Shown here: one piece after another, positions 16,428-24,066 of the stretch
Numbering within the stretch: the first letter of the stretch is position 1
Layout of the letters: each line of letters begins with the position of its first letter
Assembly: GCA_943330855.2 (NCBI GenBank)
Contig: CALQJI020000057.1
Coordinates: 1 to 33,380, forward strand
Direction: 5' to 3'
DNA: 33,380 bases
From: Klebsiella pneumoniae
GTDB taxonomy: Bacteria > Verrucomicrobiota > Verrucomicrobiia > Limisphaerales > SXTU01
Position numbers and translations under genes: made by a program
The notes under the pieces: model-generated
The model's database searches: none
What the model was told of the DNA's origin: nothing
The model's input: the letters and a program-made list of their open reading frames with translations, nothing else

Positions 16428-16918
16428 GCGAGGGTTTGTCCAAGCGGCGTTGGTTGAGGAAACGGACCCTTCGGACCGGCGCGGTGGGGAAGTCCAGAGC
16501 CCTACCACGGGGCGAGAGCCTGTGCGCATCGGACTGAAGGATGAATGAATTTAATTTTTACGGAAGCGGGGGCTAGTGAGAACGGAAGATAGAAAGGGAT
16601 TGAACCCTCTGCGCGGCAATGCGTCGCGGAGAAAAATCGCAGCACGAGATGTGGCCGTTGGCAGCAGCGCTGGGGGGGGCTGCGAGGGGGCGAGAAGTAG
16701 GCGTCGTTGGTGCGGATGTGGTGTGGTGATGCGGCAACGCTTGGCCTGTGGAGGTGGGCGATGGATGCGATGCGAAAGTCGGCGAATTCGTTGAATTTGG
16801 GCCGCGTAATATATTTTCTGTAACAGGTCGGAGGATGAGGTTGAAGGTTGAGTAACTGGTTCGCTGCTGAGGTAGATTTTTCGGTTCCCAGGTGTGGTCG
16901 GTGACGGATTGAGGTGGG

Positions 16919-17016
16919 CAGCGCGGCTTCCGCGCTGTGGGTAGCCGGTGGGAACCTCCGTCGGCGGATCACACCCACAGGTGCTGGCCCGCGTGCCCCG
17001 GGCCCCAGAGGGGCAC
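16919..17016. repeat. Structured segment with competing stems
   Basis: CAGCGCGG (16919-16926) pairs with CCGCGCTG (16930-16937). CTGTGGGT (16935-16942) pairs with ACCCACAG (16973-16980). The two stems share three bases and so compete. A third stem, GTGCCCC (16993-16999) with GGGGCAC (17010-17016), follows. The arrangement could belong to a structured RNA; function unknown. Confidence 0.4.
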
Positions 17017-17542
17017 ATAAACCAATGGGCATGCCAACGGGGCGGGGCACGTCTGTCTGGCTGACTGGTGGGTGCGCGCCGCGGCCTGCGGTCGAGGCTT
17101 TCCACCGGTTGCCCTCAATGGCGCCAATGGGGTAGGACAACGCGGCTCCAACTGCTGCAACTCCAACGAAAACAGGCCACAACCCAGCTTGTTTGGGAGC
17201 CTAAACGGCAAACATGCGTAGCGTAAGAGAGAAAGGCAGAGAACAATCGCGACAGAATGGTGAACGTCTGCGGATAAGGGAAACGAGAGCGAGCGATGGG
17301 TGTGTTCGGTCTGAAATTGCGATTACTGCTAGATACAGGTGAGAGCGAGAGTTCGGAGAGTAAATGTGTAGCAAGGCAGAGAAGTGGGTGAATTGAGTGG
17401 GAACAGCGCAATGGGAAGGTGAGGAGGCTGAAACGGGGCCAATTCAGTGCAAACAGAAGTGAAACCGTTCGAGAGATCGGGGGCGCACGGGGGAAACTTG
17501 GCGGTAAAAGTCCGCTCTTCGTGAAAATAGTTTTGAAAAGTG

Positions 17543-17570
17543 TTGCGCTGAATCTGCGGACTGCTAGTTT
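17543..17570 (+). promoter_or_regulatory. Weak candidate promoter for the ribosomal cluster
   Basis: TTGCGC at 17543-17548, a 16-base spacer and TAGTTT at 17565-17570 preceded by TGC (extended -10). It would start transcription near 17577 and leave a leader of about 160 nt before rpsJ. Both boxes deviate from consensus, so this is only the best candidate seen. Confidence 0.25.
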
Positions 17571-17662
17571 GCCCCCCCTTTCGTCGGGTGAACACGACAA
17601 GGGTAAAACGAAAACACAGTGACGAACCGTCAAACAATTCGTGAAATGAAAAGCGTGCTGGG

Positions 17663-17713
17663 CCGACTCGCCGAGTCGGATAGGGCATGTGAGAGTTGCG
17701 CCGTGGGCGGCGC
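17663..17713 (+). promoter_or_regulatory. Paired hairpins in the rpsJ leader
   Basis: CCGACTC (17663-17669) and GAGTCGG (17673-17679) form a 7-bp stem with loop GCC. GCGCCG (17698-17703) and CGGCGC (17708-17713) form a 6-bp stem with loop TGGG. The second ends 25 bases before the rpsJ start. Ribosomal operons are commonly controlled by a ribosomal protein binding the leader; L4 does this in E. coli. Such a role here is inference. Confidence 0.4.
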
Positions 17714-17738
17714 GTAGATATTAAAAACTGTTTTCTGT

Positions 17739-18047
17739 ATGGCTGGCCAACGCATCCGCATTCGACTCAAGGCTTACGACCACAGGGTCATAGATCAGTC
17801 AGCTCACGACATCGTGGAGACCGTAAAGCGCAGCGGCGCGCGCGTGGCTGGACCGATACCTCTGCCAACGAGAATTGAGAGGCTGACGGTGCTTCGTTCC
17901 CCGCATGCTGACAAAAAGTCACAAGAGACCTTTGAGCAGCGCACGCACAAGCGCCTATTGGACATTTTGGATCCGACGGCCAAGACAGTGGACGAGCTAA
18001 AGAAGCTTAATTTACCTGCCGGCGTTGACATCACCATCAAGATTTAA
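17739..18047 (+). CDS. rpsJ: 30S ribosomal protein S10
   Basis: 102 residues, the normal length. The N-terminus RIRIRLKAYDHRVIDQS and the signature GPIPLPTRIERLTVLRSPH (about 38-56) are those of S10, ending with AGVDITIKI. S10 is part of the 30S head and, as NusE, joins transcription antitermination complexes. It opens the ribosomal cluster; rpsL, rpsG, fusA and tuf are not in front of it. There is no Shine-Dalgarno sequence before the ATG (context AACTGTTTTCTGT). rplC starts six bases after the stop. Confidence 0.98.
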   Translation: MAGQRIRIRLKAYDHRVIDQSAHDIVETVKRSGARVAGPIPLPTRIERLTVLRSPHADKKSQETFEQRTHKRLLDILDPTAKTVDELKKLNLPAGVDITIKI

Positions 18048-18053
18048 CTTCCT

Positions 18054-18788
18054 ATGATTGGCTTGCTCGGAAAAAAACTCGGACACACACGCGTGTATGA
18101 CGCGAGTGGAAACGCAATCGCAGTGACGGTGGTGCTCGCGGGGCCTAATCGCGTCATGCAGGTCAAGGTTAAGGATGGCAGGGACGGATACAATGCGGTT
18201 CAGCTAGGTTTCGACGACCAAAAGGCGCAGCGTCTGACAAAGGCGGTGCTTGGTCACGTAACTAAGCACAAGGGAGCGCCAGTGAAGAGAATTAAAGAAT
18301 TTCGCGATTTTAGTTTGGCGGTGAAGCCAGGGGATATAGTGGGGCCTGACATGTTCGAGGTAGGTGATTACGTTGATGCGATCGGCACGACTAAAGGGCG
18401 TGGGTTCGAGGGTGTCGTTGCACGTTGGTCTTTTGCTGGTGGCGATGCGACACACGGCTGTAAAGGCTGGAAGCGACGTTCGGGTGCAATTGGGCAGCGC
18501 TTATTTCCAGGCACTGTGATGCGCGGCATGAAGATGCCCGGTCACTTGGGTCAAGTTCGTCGCACAACTCAAAATTTACAAGTCATTCAGGTTCGTAAAG
18601 ATGATAATTTGCTCCTCATCAAAGGGTCTATTCCAGGATCGGAGGGTGACTATGTTGTCATTCGTGAGGCGAAGAAGTATCCGGTCTTGGAAGCTCGTAA
18701 AGATCGTGCAAATGCAGCGCAGGCTGCAAAACTAAAGGCGGAAGCTGTCGCCAAAGGCAAAAAAGAAGCAGCAGCCAAGAAAAAATAG
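18054..18788 (+). CDS. rplC: 50S ribosomal protein L3
   Basis: 244 residues, against about 205-215 usually. The core is clear: MIGLLGKKLGHTRVYD at the start, the GTTKGRGFEGVV segment near residue 106 and the tip loop GTVMRGMKMPGHLGQVRRTT near 155-174 that reaches toward the peptidyl-transferase centre. The extra length is a C-terminal Ala/Lys-rich tail (from about residue 213, AARKD...KKEAAAKKK type), probably lying on 23S rRNA. L3 starts 50S assembly near the 5' and 3' ends of 23S rRNA. No Shine-Dalgarno sequence is seen. Confidence 0.97.
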   Translation: MIGLLGKKLGHTRVYDASGNAIAVTVVLAGPNRVMQVKVKDGRDGYNAVQLGFDDQKAQRLTKAVLGHVTKHKGAPVKRIKEFRDFSLAVKPGDIVGPDMFEVGDYVDAIGTTKGRGFEGVVARWSFAGGDATHGCKGWKRRSGAIGQRLFPGTVMRGMKMPGHLGQVRRTTQNLQVIQVRKDDNLLLIKGSIPGSEGDYVVIREAKKYPVLEARKDRANAAQAAKLKAEAVAKGKKEAAAKKK

Positions 18789-18797
18789 CACTGAGTA

Positions 18798-19424
18798 ATG
18801 AAACTCCCCATTTTAAACACAATCAGCGGAATTAAGGATGAAGTCGAAATTGGCTTCGCATTGATTGAAGACGGTTCTGGAACTCAAGCCGTTCATGACG
18901 CTGTTGTGGCTTACAACGCTGCGCAGAGAAGTGGAACCGCCTGCGCCAAAACTGTTGGAGAGGTTTCCGGCACGAATAAAAAACCTTGGAGACAAAAAGG
19001 CACTGGTCGCGCTCGTGCGGGCTCAACTCAGTCACCACTTTGGCCGGGCGGAGGTGTAGTTTTTGGTCCGAGACCTCGGGACTTCACGAAGAAAGTAAAC
19101 AAACGCGTTCGCTCTCTCGCGCTCCGAAAAGCGCTAACAGAGAGGATTAAAGCGGGTGATGTTACCGTTATTGAAGAATTTAAACTGGCTAGTCACAAAA
19201 CCAAAGAGTTTCTCGAGGTGTTGAATTCGCTAAAGTTAGCAGGGCGAACGGTTCTTGTTATTTCAAACGAAGATAAAAACCTAGGCATTTCTTCACGCAA
19301 TGTCCAAGATGTAGAGCTGACTTCTGGTGAGAAGCTCAACACATACAACACTTTGCTTTGTGACAAGCTTGTATTCACTAGAGCAGCTTTGGCAAAAGTA
19401 GCGCTGCGACTCTCTGATAAGTAA
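18798..19424 (+). CDS. rplD: 50S ribosomal protein L4
   Basis: 208 residues, usual for L4. The extended loop that lines the peptide exit tunnel is plain: KTVGEVSGTNKKPW followed by RQKGTGRARAGS (about 51-76), then SPLWPGGGVVFGP. The C-terminal globular part begins near FTKKVNKRVR. In E. coli L4 also represses the S10 operon by binding its leader; whether that holds here is unknown, although the leader does contain hairpins. It follows rplC by nine bases and has no clear Shine-Dalgarno sequence. Confidence 0.97.
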   Translation: MKLPILNTISGIKDEVEIGFALIEDGSGTQAVHDAVVAYNAAQRSGTACAKTVGEVSGTNKKPWRQKGTGRARAGSTQSPLWPGGGVVFGPRPRDFTKKVNKRVRSLALRKALTERIKAGDVTVIEEFKLASHKTKEFLEVLNSLKLAGRTVLVISNEDKNLGISSRNVQDVELTSGEKLNTYNTLLCDKLVFTRAALAKVALRLSDK

Positions 19425-19429
19425 TAGCC

Positions 19430-19711
19430 ATGAATTCTTTCGACATAATCAAGACAGTTCGCATCAGCGAAAAAGGTGCAATGCAGGCAGAAAAATACAA
19501 CCAATATACCGTTGTTGCAGATCGCCGTGCGAACAAAATCGAAATTCGTAAGGCAGTAGAGGAGTTATTCAAGGTGAAGGTTGTTCGTGTTAACACATCG
19601 AATGTTCGAGGAAAAGCTCGCCGTCAGAGCACTAAGCACGCCGGTCGCGAAGCAAATTGGAAAAAGGCGGTAGTTACGTTGAAAAAAGGCGAGAAAATTA
19701 ACCTTACCTAA
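19430..19711 (+). CDS. rplW: 50S ribosomal protein L23
   Basis: 93 residues. IIKTVRISEKGAMQAEKYNQ at the start, VVADRRANKIEIRKAVEELF in the middle and KVVRVNTSNVRGKARR after it are characteristic. L23 sits at the tunnel exit and docks trigger factor and SRP; the glutamate that contacts trigger factor in E. coli lies in the loop near residue 18. It starts five bases after rplD. No Shine-Dalgarno sequence precedes the ATG. Confidence 0.96.
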   Translation: MNSFDIIKTVRISEKGAMQAEKYNQYTVVADRRANKIEIRKAVEELFKVKVVRVNTSNVRGKARRQSTKHAGREANWKKAVVTLKKGEKINLT

Positions 19712-19720
19712 CCCAGTTCC

Positions 19721-20575
19721 ATGCCAGTTAAAACCTTTCGTCCCCTTACTCCGTCCACGAGATACATTACAATCTCGGACTACAGTGATATCACCAAAAA
19801 ACGACCCGAGAAAAGTCTCGTAGTAATTCGTAAAAAGACAGGCGGACGCAATGCACACGGACGGGTTACTGCGCGAGGAATTGGTGGTGGGCACAAACAG
19901 AAGATTCGCCTGGTTGATTTTAGAAGAAATAAGCACGGAATAGAAGCTGAAGTATCAGCTATTGAATATGATCCAATAAGAACGGCCCGCTTGGCACTGC
20001 TAACTTACAAAGATGGTGAAAAACGATACATAGTTGCACCTGTTGGGCTGAAGGTCGGTGCTAAGGTTGTATCAGGTCCGACCGCCGCTCCAGAGCTTGG
20101 CAATTCGGTTCAATTGAAATCTGTGCCTGTAGGGCTCCCGATTCATGCAATCGAAATGATGCCGGGACAAGGTGCCCAGATGGTTCGTTCAGCGGGTTCT
20201 GCCGCCACACTAATGTCGGTCGACGAGGGATACGCTCAGGTTAAGCTTCCGTCAGGCGAAATTCGAAAAATTAACGAGGAATGCTACGCAACAATAGGAC
20301 AAGTGGGTAATACGGAGCATGAAAAGGTAGTTTTAGGAAAAGCCGGTCGGAGTCGTCATAGAGGTATTCGTCCGATTAGCCGCGGCGTGGCACGTAATCC
20401 TGTCGATCATCCAAACGGTGGCGGTCAAGGAAAGTCAAAATCCGGTGGCGGCTGGCAGCAATTAACATCCCCTTGGGGTTTGGTTGCAAAGGGAAAGCGC
20501 ACCCGCATTAAGACTAAAAACTCCAACAAGTTCATCGTGGTTCGCCGCGATGGCCGCCCAATGAAGCAAAAGTAA
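19721..20575 (+). CDS. rplB: 50S ribosomal protein L2
   Basis: 284 residues, near the usual 270-280. It has the KTFRPLTPSTRY start, the GRNAHGRVTARGIGGGHKQ segment (here GGRNAHGRVTARGIGGGHK, about 42-60) and the conserved PVDHP near the peptidyl-transferase centre with His230. E. coli has VDHPHGGG; here the second His is Asn232. L2 helps join the subunits and supports peptidyl transfer. The Arg/Lys-rich tail (GKRTRIKTKNSNKFIVVRR) is normal. No Shine-Dalgarno sequence is seen. Confidence 0.98.
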   Translation: MPVKTFRPLTPSTRYITISDYSDITKKRPEKSLVVIRKKTGGRNAHGRVTARGIGGGHKQKIRLVDFRRNKHGIEAEVSAIEYDPIRTARLALLTYKDGEKRYIVAPVGLKVGAKVVSGPTAAPELGNSVQLKSVPVGLPIHAIEMMPGQGAQMVRSAGSAATLMSVDEGYAQVKLPSGEIRKINEECYATIGQVGNTEHEKVVLGKAGRSRHRGIRPISRGVARNPVDHPNGGGQGKSKSGGGWQQLTSPWGLVAKGKRTRIKTKNSNKFIVVRRDGRPMKQK

Positions 20576-20581
20576 GAGACT

Positions 20582-20863
20582 ATGGGACGCTCAATAAAAA
20601 AAGGTGCCTTCGTGGAGGCCAGCCTACTACACAAAATTGTCAAAGCGAAGGCTGTCAACTTGAAGACACCAATTAAAACATGGTCACGTCGCTCAACGAT
20701 TACTCCGGATTTCATCGGACTAACGTTCAATGTTCACAATGGAAGACAGTTCCTTCCAGTATTCGTGACGGAAAACATGGTCGGTCATAAGCTGGGTGAA
20801 TTCTCTCTGACTCGAGTGTTCAAAAAACATGGTGCACACACCGCGAAGGCGGAAGCTAAATAG
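20582..20863 (+). CDS. rpsS: 30S ribosomal protein S19
   Basis: 93 residues, standard length. MGRSIKKGAFVEASLLHKI, then KTWSRRSTITPDFIGLTFNVHNG and FVTENMVGHKLGEFSLTRVF are the S19 signature. S19 lies in the 30S head next to S13 and contacts the A-site side of the subunit bridge. It begins six bases after rplB and is followed by rplV after a single base. Confidence 0.98.
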   Translation: MGRSIKKGAFVEASLLHKIVKAKAVNLKTPIKTWSRRSTITPDFIGLTFNVHNGRQFLPVFVTENMVGHKLGEFSLTRVFKKHGAHTAKAEAK

Positions 20864-20864
20864 T

Positions 20865-21197
20865 ATGCAAGTCCAAGCATTTCTTAAAAACTTTCGGATG
20901 TCGCCTCAAAAAGTGCGAGAAGTCGTGCGTCAGATTCAAGGTTTGACAGCAATTCAGGCGAAACATGTATTAGCAGTAATACCACGAAAATCAGCGCGAG
21001 CAGTAGCTAAAACGCTGGATTCTGCAATTGCAAACGCCGAGAACAATAATGGTTTAAAAGCAGAAAACCTCATCGTTCGCGAGGCTTTCGCCCTCACTGC
21101 GGGACGGCTTAAACGCTTTACTCCTAAAGCGCGTGGTTCGGCCGGTCCAATTATCAAGCGCAACAGCCACATTAAAATAGTTCTCTCAGAACAGTAA
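20865..21197 (+). CDS. rplV: 50S ribosomal protein L22
   Basis: 110 residues from ATG 20865. The frame is open 12 codons upstream inside rpsS, but the family start MQVQAFLKNFRMSPQKVREV and the normal length fix this codon. The tunnel beta-hairpin carries RLKRFTPKARGSAGPIIKRNSHIKI (about 83-107 by position), the site where macrolide-resistance changes occur in other bacteria. One base separates it from the rpsS stop; there is no room for a separate Shine-Dalgarno sequence and none is present. Confidence 0.96.
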   Translation: MQVQAFLKNFRMSPQKVREVVRQIQGLTAIQAKHVLAVIPRKSARAVAKTLDSAIANAENNNGLKAENLIVREAFALTAGRLKRFTPKARGSAGPIIKRNSHIKIVLSEQ

Positions 21198-21201
21198 TTG
21201 T

Positions 21202-21882
21202 ATGGGCCAAAAATCCAATCCCATCGGACTTCGTGTGGCAGTCAACAAAGACTGGCGCTCAAAGTGGTATTCCGATAAAAAAGGTTTCTCAGCGCTTCTC
21301 ATCGAGGACTACAAAATACGTTCCATCCTCAGGAAGAAGTTAGAATCGGCTTCCGTCCCACGGGTCGGAATTGAGCGCGCGGCGAATCGCTGTCGCATTA
21401 CTATCCACACCGCTCGTCCAGGCGTAGTAATCGGACGAAAAGGTGCCGAGATTGATAAGCTAAAAGAAGATTTGAGCAAGATGACTGGCAAAGAGGTTTA
21501 CGTAGATATAATTGAGGTCAAATCTCCCGAATCCGACGCTCAACTAGTGGCGGAGAACATCGCTCTGCAACTCGAGCGACGTGTATCTTTCCGTCGTGCA
21601 ATGAAGAAGGCGGTACAGACAACAATGCAGATGCAGGGAGTGCAGGGAATACGCGTTCGATGCGCTGGTAGGCTTGGCGGTTCTGAGATCGCAAGGGTCG
21701 AGAAATACCTTGAGGGCAGTGTTCCTCTCCATACCCTTCGCGCCAACATTGACTATGGATTTGCTGAGGCAAAAACCTTACAGGGTAAAATAGGTGTTAA
21801 GTGCTGGATATGCAAAGATGAGCTAAAGGACAAAGACCTCAAGTCGACAGTCACTGCTCCGGGAATAAACAACGCCAATTAA
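21202..21882 (+). CDS. rpsC: 30S ribosomal protein S3
   Basis: 226 residues. MGQKSNPIGLRVAVNKDW is the usual start. The KH domain has the GXXG loop GRKG at 78-81 within PGVVIGRKGAEIDKL. The C-terminal domain has RRVSFRRAMKKAVQ and GRLGGSEIARVEKYLEGSVPLHTLR near residues 130-180 (split by position). S3 forms the mRNA entry channel together with S4 and S5. Four bases separate it from rplV. Confidence 0.98.
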   Translation: MGQKSNPIGLRVAVNKDWRSKWYSDKKGFSALLIEDYKIRSILRKKLESASVPRVGIERAANRCRITIHTARPGVVIGRKGAEIDKLKEDLSKMTGKEVYVDIIEVKSPESDAQLVAENIALQLERRVSFRRAMKKAVQTTMQMQGVQGIRVRCAGRLGGSEIARVEKYLEGSVPLHTLRANIDYGFAEAKTLQGKIGVKCWICKDELKDKDLKSTVTAPGINNAN

Positions 21883-21903
21883 CTTTTACATTAAGGATTT
21901 AAT

Positions 21904-22323
21904 ATGGCAATGATGCCCGCAAGAGTAAAGTATCGCAAAATGCATCGTGGTGCCCGTAAAGGCCTCGCCACACGCGGAAACACAGTTGCATTTGGCGAAT
22001 ACGGCCTAATGGCTCTTGAACGCTGCTGGCTTGATAACAAGGTTATTGAAGCTTGTCGTGTTGCTATTTCAAGGCACATGAAACGCCGAGGTAAGATGTG
22101 GATCCGGATTTTTCCGGACAAGTCTTTCACCAAGAAGCCCCTTGAAGTGCGAATGGGAACAGGAAAAGGTGGTGTAGAGGGATGGGTAGCAGTTATACGC
22201 CCAGCAAACGTGTTGTTCGAAGTAGACGGAATCCCTGAGGTGATGGCTCGAGAGGCCATGCGTCTAGCTGCAACCAAAATGCCTATCAAAACAAAATTTA
22301 TTGCGCGTCACGCGCACGCTTAA
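21904..22323 (+). CDS. rplP: 50S ribosomal protein L16
   Basis: 139 residues. It begins MAMMPARVKYRKMHRGARKG and includes GEYGLMALERCWLDNKVIEA, RRGKMWIRIFPDKSFTKKPLEVRMGTGKGG and the EAMRLAATKMPIKTKF end. L16 lies by the A-site tRNA elbow. This is one of the few genes here with even a weak ribosome binding site: AAGGA about eight bases before the ATG. The 21-base gap after rpsC is one of the larger gaps in this part of the cluster. Confidence 0.98.
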   Translation: MAMMPARVKYRKMHRGARKGLATRGNTVAFGEYGLMALERCWLDNKVIEACRVAISRHMKRRGKMWIRIFPDKSFTKKPLEVRMGTGKGGVEGWVAVIRPANVLFEVDGIPEVMAREAMRLAATKMPIKTKFIARHAHA

Positions 22324-22324
22324 A

Positions 22325-22537
22325 ATGAAATTCGAAGAGTTGAAAGACAAAACCGTCGTTGAGTTGTCAGCCCAGAGTCACGGGTTCCGCCAAGAGCTTT
22401 TTAACCTGCGTTTACAGCAAGCGACAGCTCAACTTGAAAAGCCATCTCGAATTCGAATACTAAGAAAAGATATTGCGCGAGTAGAAACTCGTATTACGCA
22501 GCTTCGTAACCAAGCAGCGCAACCTAAAGTAGCCTAA
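22325..22537 (+). CDS. rpmC: 50S ribosomal protein L29
   Basis: 70 residues from ATG 22325, one base after the rplP stop; an in-frame ATG further upstream lies inside rplP and is not used. MKFEELKDKTVVEL, FRQELFNLRLQQATAQLEKPSRIR and IARVETRITQLR are the two-helix L29 pattern. L29 sits next to L23 at the tunnel exit. Confidence 0.95.
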   Translation: MKFEELKDKTVVELSAQSHGFRQELFNLRLQQATAQLEKPSRIRILRKDIARVETRITQLRNQAAQPKVA

Positions 22538-22540
22538 GTT

Positions 22541-22837
22541 ATGTCAGAGACCGTCAGCCCAACCATCAGACCGCAACGTAAGGAACGCACCGGAGAGGTG
22601 GTTTCTAACAAAATGCAGAAGACTATCGTAGTTAGCGTCAAAAGACGTTATCCGCATACTCAATTTAAGAAAGTTGTAACAAGTTTTAAGAAGTTCTATG
22701 CTCACGACCAGAATTGCGAGGCTAAAATTGGTGATGTGGTTCGCATAGAAGAAACTCGGCCAATTTCTAAAACTAAACGTTGGCGTTTGGTCGAAATTCT
22801 CGAGCGCGCGCAAGAACAAGCTCAGGTAAATGCTTAA
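22541..22837 (+). CDS. rpsQ: 30S ribosomal protein S17
   Basis: 98 residues, slightly longer than the E. coli protein (84) because of a 10-15 residue N-terminal extension before RKERTGEVVSNKMQKTIVV. The OB-fold core VKRRYPHTQFKKVVTSFKKFYAHD, IGDVVRIEETRPISKTKRW is clear. S17 binds 16S rRNA early in assembly. It starts three bases after rpmC without a Shine-Dalgarno sequence. Confidence 0.96.
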   Translation: MSETVSPTIRPQRKERTGEVVSNKMQKTIVVSVKRRYPHTQFKKVVTSFKKFYAHDQNCEAKIGDVVRIEETRPISKTKRWRLVEILERAQEQAQVNA

Positions 22838-22848
22838 CTTTTCTAACA

Positions 22849-23214
22849 ATGCTTCAACTCCGCTCCATTTGTGACGTGGCTGACAACACCGGCGCCAAGC
22901 GTGCCGCAGTTATCGGCGTACTTGGTCGTAACCAAGCCTACGCTGGCGTCGGCGAAGTTATTAAATGTCACATAAAAGAAGCCACACCTGATGGCACCGT
23001 TAAAAAAGGTGAAGTCTGCGATGCAGTTATAGTGCGCACTCGCCAAAGCATTCGACGTGCTGACGGATCTTATTTACGCTTTGATCGCAATGCGATTGTC
23101 ATTATCGACGCCGACAGAAATCCAAAGGGGACGCGAATTTTCGGGCCAGTTGCCCGCGAACTACGAGATTTGAAGTTCATGAAAATAATTTCACTTGCAC
23201 CGGAAGTCATCTAG
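22849..23214 (+). CDS. rplN: 50S ribosomal protein L14
   Basis: 121 residues from ATG 22849, matching the usual 122. The open frame extends upstream over rpsQ but homology begins at MLQLRSICDVADNTGAKR. GVGEVIKCHIKEATPDGTVKKG, VVRTRQ-like VIVRTRQSIRRADGSYLRFD, NPKGTRIFGPVARELR and FMKIISLAPEVI are typical. L14 takes part in subunit bridge B8 and is where RsfS docks to silence ribosomes. The spacing to rplX is two bases. Confidence 0.98.
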   Translation: MLQLRSICDVADNTGAKRAAVIGVLGRNQAYAGVGEVIKCHIKEATPDGTVKKGEVCDAVIVRTRQSIRRADGSYLRFDRNAIVIIDADRNPKGTRIFGPVARELRDLKFMKIISLAPEVI

Positions 23215-23216
23215 TT

Positions 23217-23501
23217 ATGCACAGCAAATTACACGTCAAACGCAATGACGAAGTTGTCGTCATAACCGGAAGAGACAAGGGAAAACGAGGAAAGATAATT
23301 TCTGTCGTTACCAAAAAAGATATTATCTTTGTAGAAGGAGTTAACATCCAATCGAAACACGTTCGCAAGAACCAACAAAACCCAAACGGGACAATTCTTA
23401 AACAAGAGGGACCGATTCATGTCTCGAATGTGATGCTTTCAAGTATATTTGACGCACGCAGCCTAAAGCGTGGCCCCAAAGAACAGTCAGCTAGACCCTA
23501 A
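23217..23501 (+). CDS. rplX: 50S ribosomal protein L24
   Basis: 94 residues. The KOW motif lies in NDEVVVITGRDKGKRGKII (about 10-28), and VEGVNIQSKHVRKNQQN and GPIHVSNVML follow. The family is usually 100-105 residues, so the C-terminus is a little short and ends in a basic tail without the extra strand seen in some. L24 starts 50S assembly at the 5' end of 23S rRNA. Confidence 0.95.
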   Translation: MHSKLHVKRNDEVVVITGRDKGKRGKIISVVTKKDIIFVEGVNIQSKHVRKNQQNPNGTILKQEGPIHVSNVMLSSIFDARSLKRGPKEQSARP

Positions 23502-23506
23502 ACAGT

Positions 23507-24049
23507 ATGGAATCCCGACTTTACAAGAAATACATAAATGAGGTCCGACCGGCCCTCATTAATAATCTCCAATACAAAAACATCCATCAAGTTCCGAAAA
23601 TAGATAAGATTGTTATCAACATGGGTGTTAGTGCATCACTAGAGAAGAGCGCTGTTGACGATGCGGCAAAAGATCTAACTGCCATCACAGGACGCAAGCC
23701 AGTTATTACTAAAGCTCGCAAAAGCGTTGCTAATTTTAAACTTCGTCAACACCAACCTGTTGGATGTTTTGTAACTTTACGTCGCGACGCAATGTATGAA
23801 TTTTTCGACCGACTCGTTGGCACGGCTTTACCTCGCATTCGTGACTTCCGAGGTATAAGTCCACGCAAATTTGATGGCCGGGGTAATTATTCAATTGGAG
23901 TATCTGACCAAACAATTTTTCCTGAAATTGATTTGGATAAAATCAAGAGACAACAGGGCATGGACATAACCATTGTGACCTCAGCGCCGACAAACGAAAG
24001 CGCGCGGGAACTTCTCAAATTAATGGGAATGCCCTTTGCTGAGAAGTAA
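23507..24049 (+). CDS. rplE: 50S ribosomal protein L5
   Basis: 180 residues, typical. VPKIDKIVINMGVS (about 29-42), ITGRKPVITKARKSVANFKLR, VGCFVTLRRDAMYEFFDRL, PRIRDFRGI and GNYSIGVSDQTIFPEID are L5 signatures. L5 binds 5S rRNA and contacts P-site tRNA. It starts five bases after rplX; the upstream context (CTAGACCCTAAACAGT) lacks a Shine-Dalgarno sequence. Confidence 0.98.
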   Translation: MESRLYKKYINEVRPALINNLQYKNIHQVPKIDKIVINMGVSASLEKSAVDDAAKDLTAITGRKPVITKARKSVANFKLRQHQPVGCFVTLRRDAMYEFFDRLVGTALPRIRDFRGISPRKFDGRGNYSIGVSDQTIFPEIDLDKIKRQQGMDITIVTSAPTNESARELLKLMGMPFAEK

Positions 24050-24066
24050 ATTAATAACCCCAGACT

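Larger units (their letters stand above)
16098..17738. other. Gene-free region, rich in hairpins, upstream of the ribosomal cluster
   Basis: No frame here has the codon character or motifs of a gene. The longest, on the minus strand at 16502-17182 and 17115-17633, are Pro/Ser/Arg-rich and look like noise. The region must include the xylB promoter (left) and the rpsJ promoter and leader (right). It contains hairpins at 16354-16376, 16412-16427, 16919-16980 and 16993-17016, and from about 17200 to 17560 the plus strand is markedly purine-rich. No tRNA, rRNA, tmRNA, SRP or RNase P RNA was recognised. Confidence 0.6.

Noticed and set aside
16480..16550. RNase P RNA-like words (GGGGAAGTCC... and GGATGAATGA)
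   Set aside because: The conserved GAGGAAAGTCC core is not matched and the two words lie only about 50 bases apart, far too close for a 350-nt RNase P RNA.
16595..16608. tRNA T-arm-like GGGTTCAATCCC on the minus strand
   Set aside because: No matching acceptor stem, D-arm or anticodon arm is found in the 70 bases upstream on that strand.
16502..17633. Long minus-strand open frames in the gene-free region
   Set aside because: They are rich in Pro, Ser, Arg and Cys with no motif, domain pattern or signal; they look like chance frames opposite a purine-rich strand.
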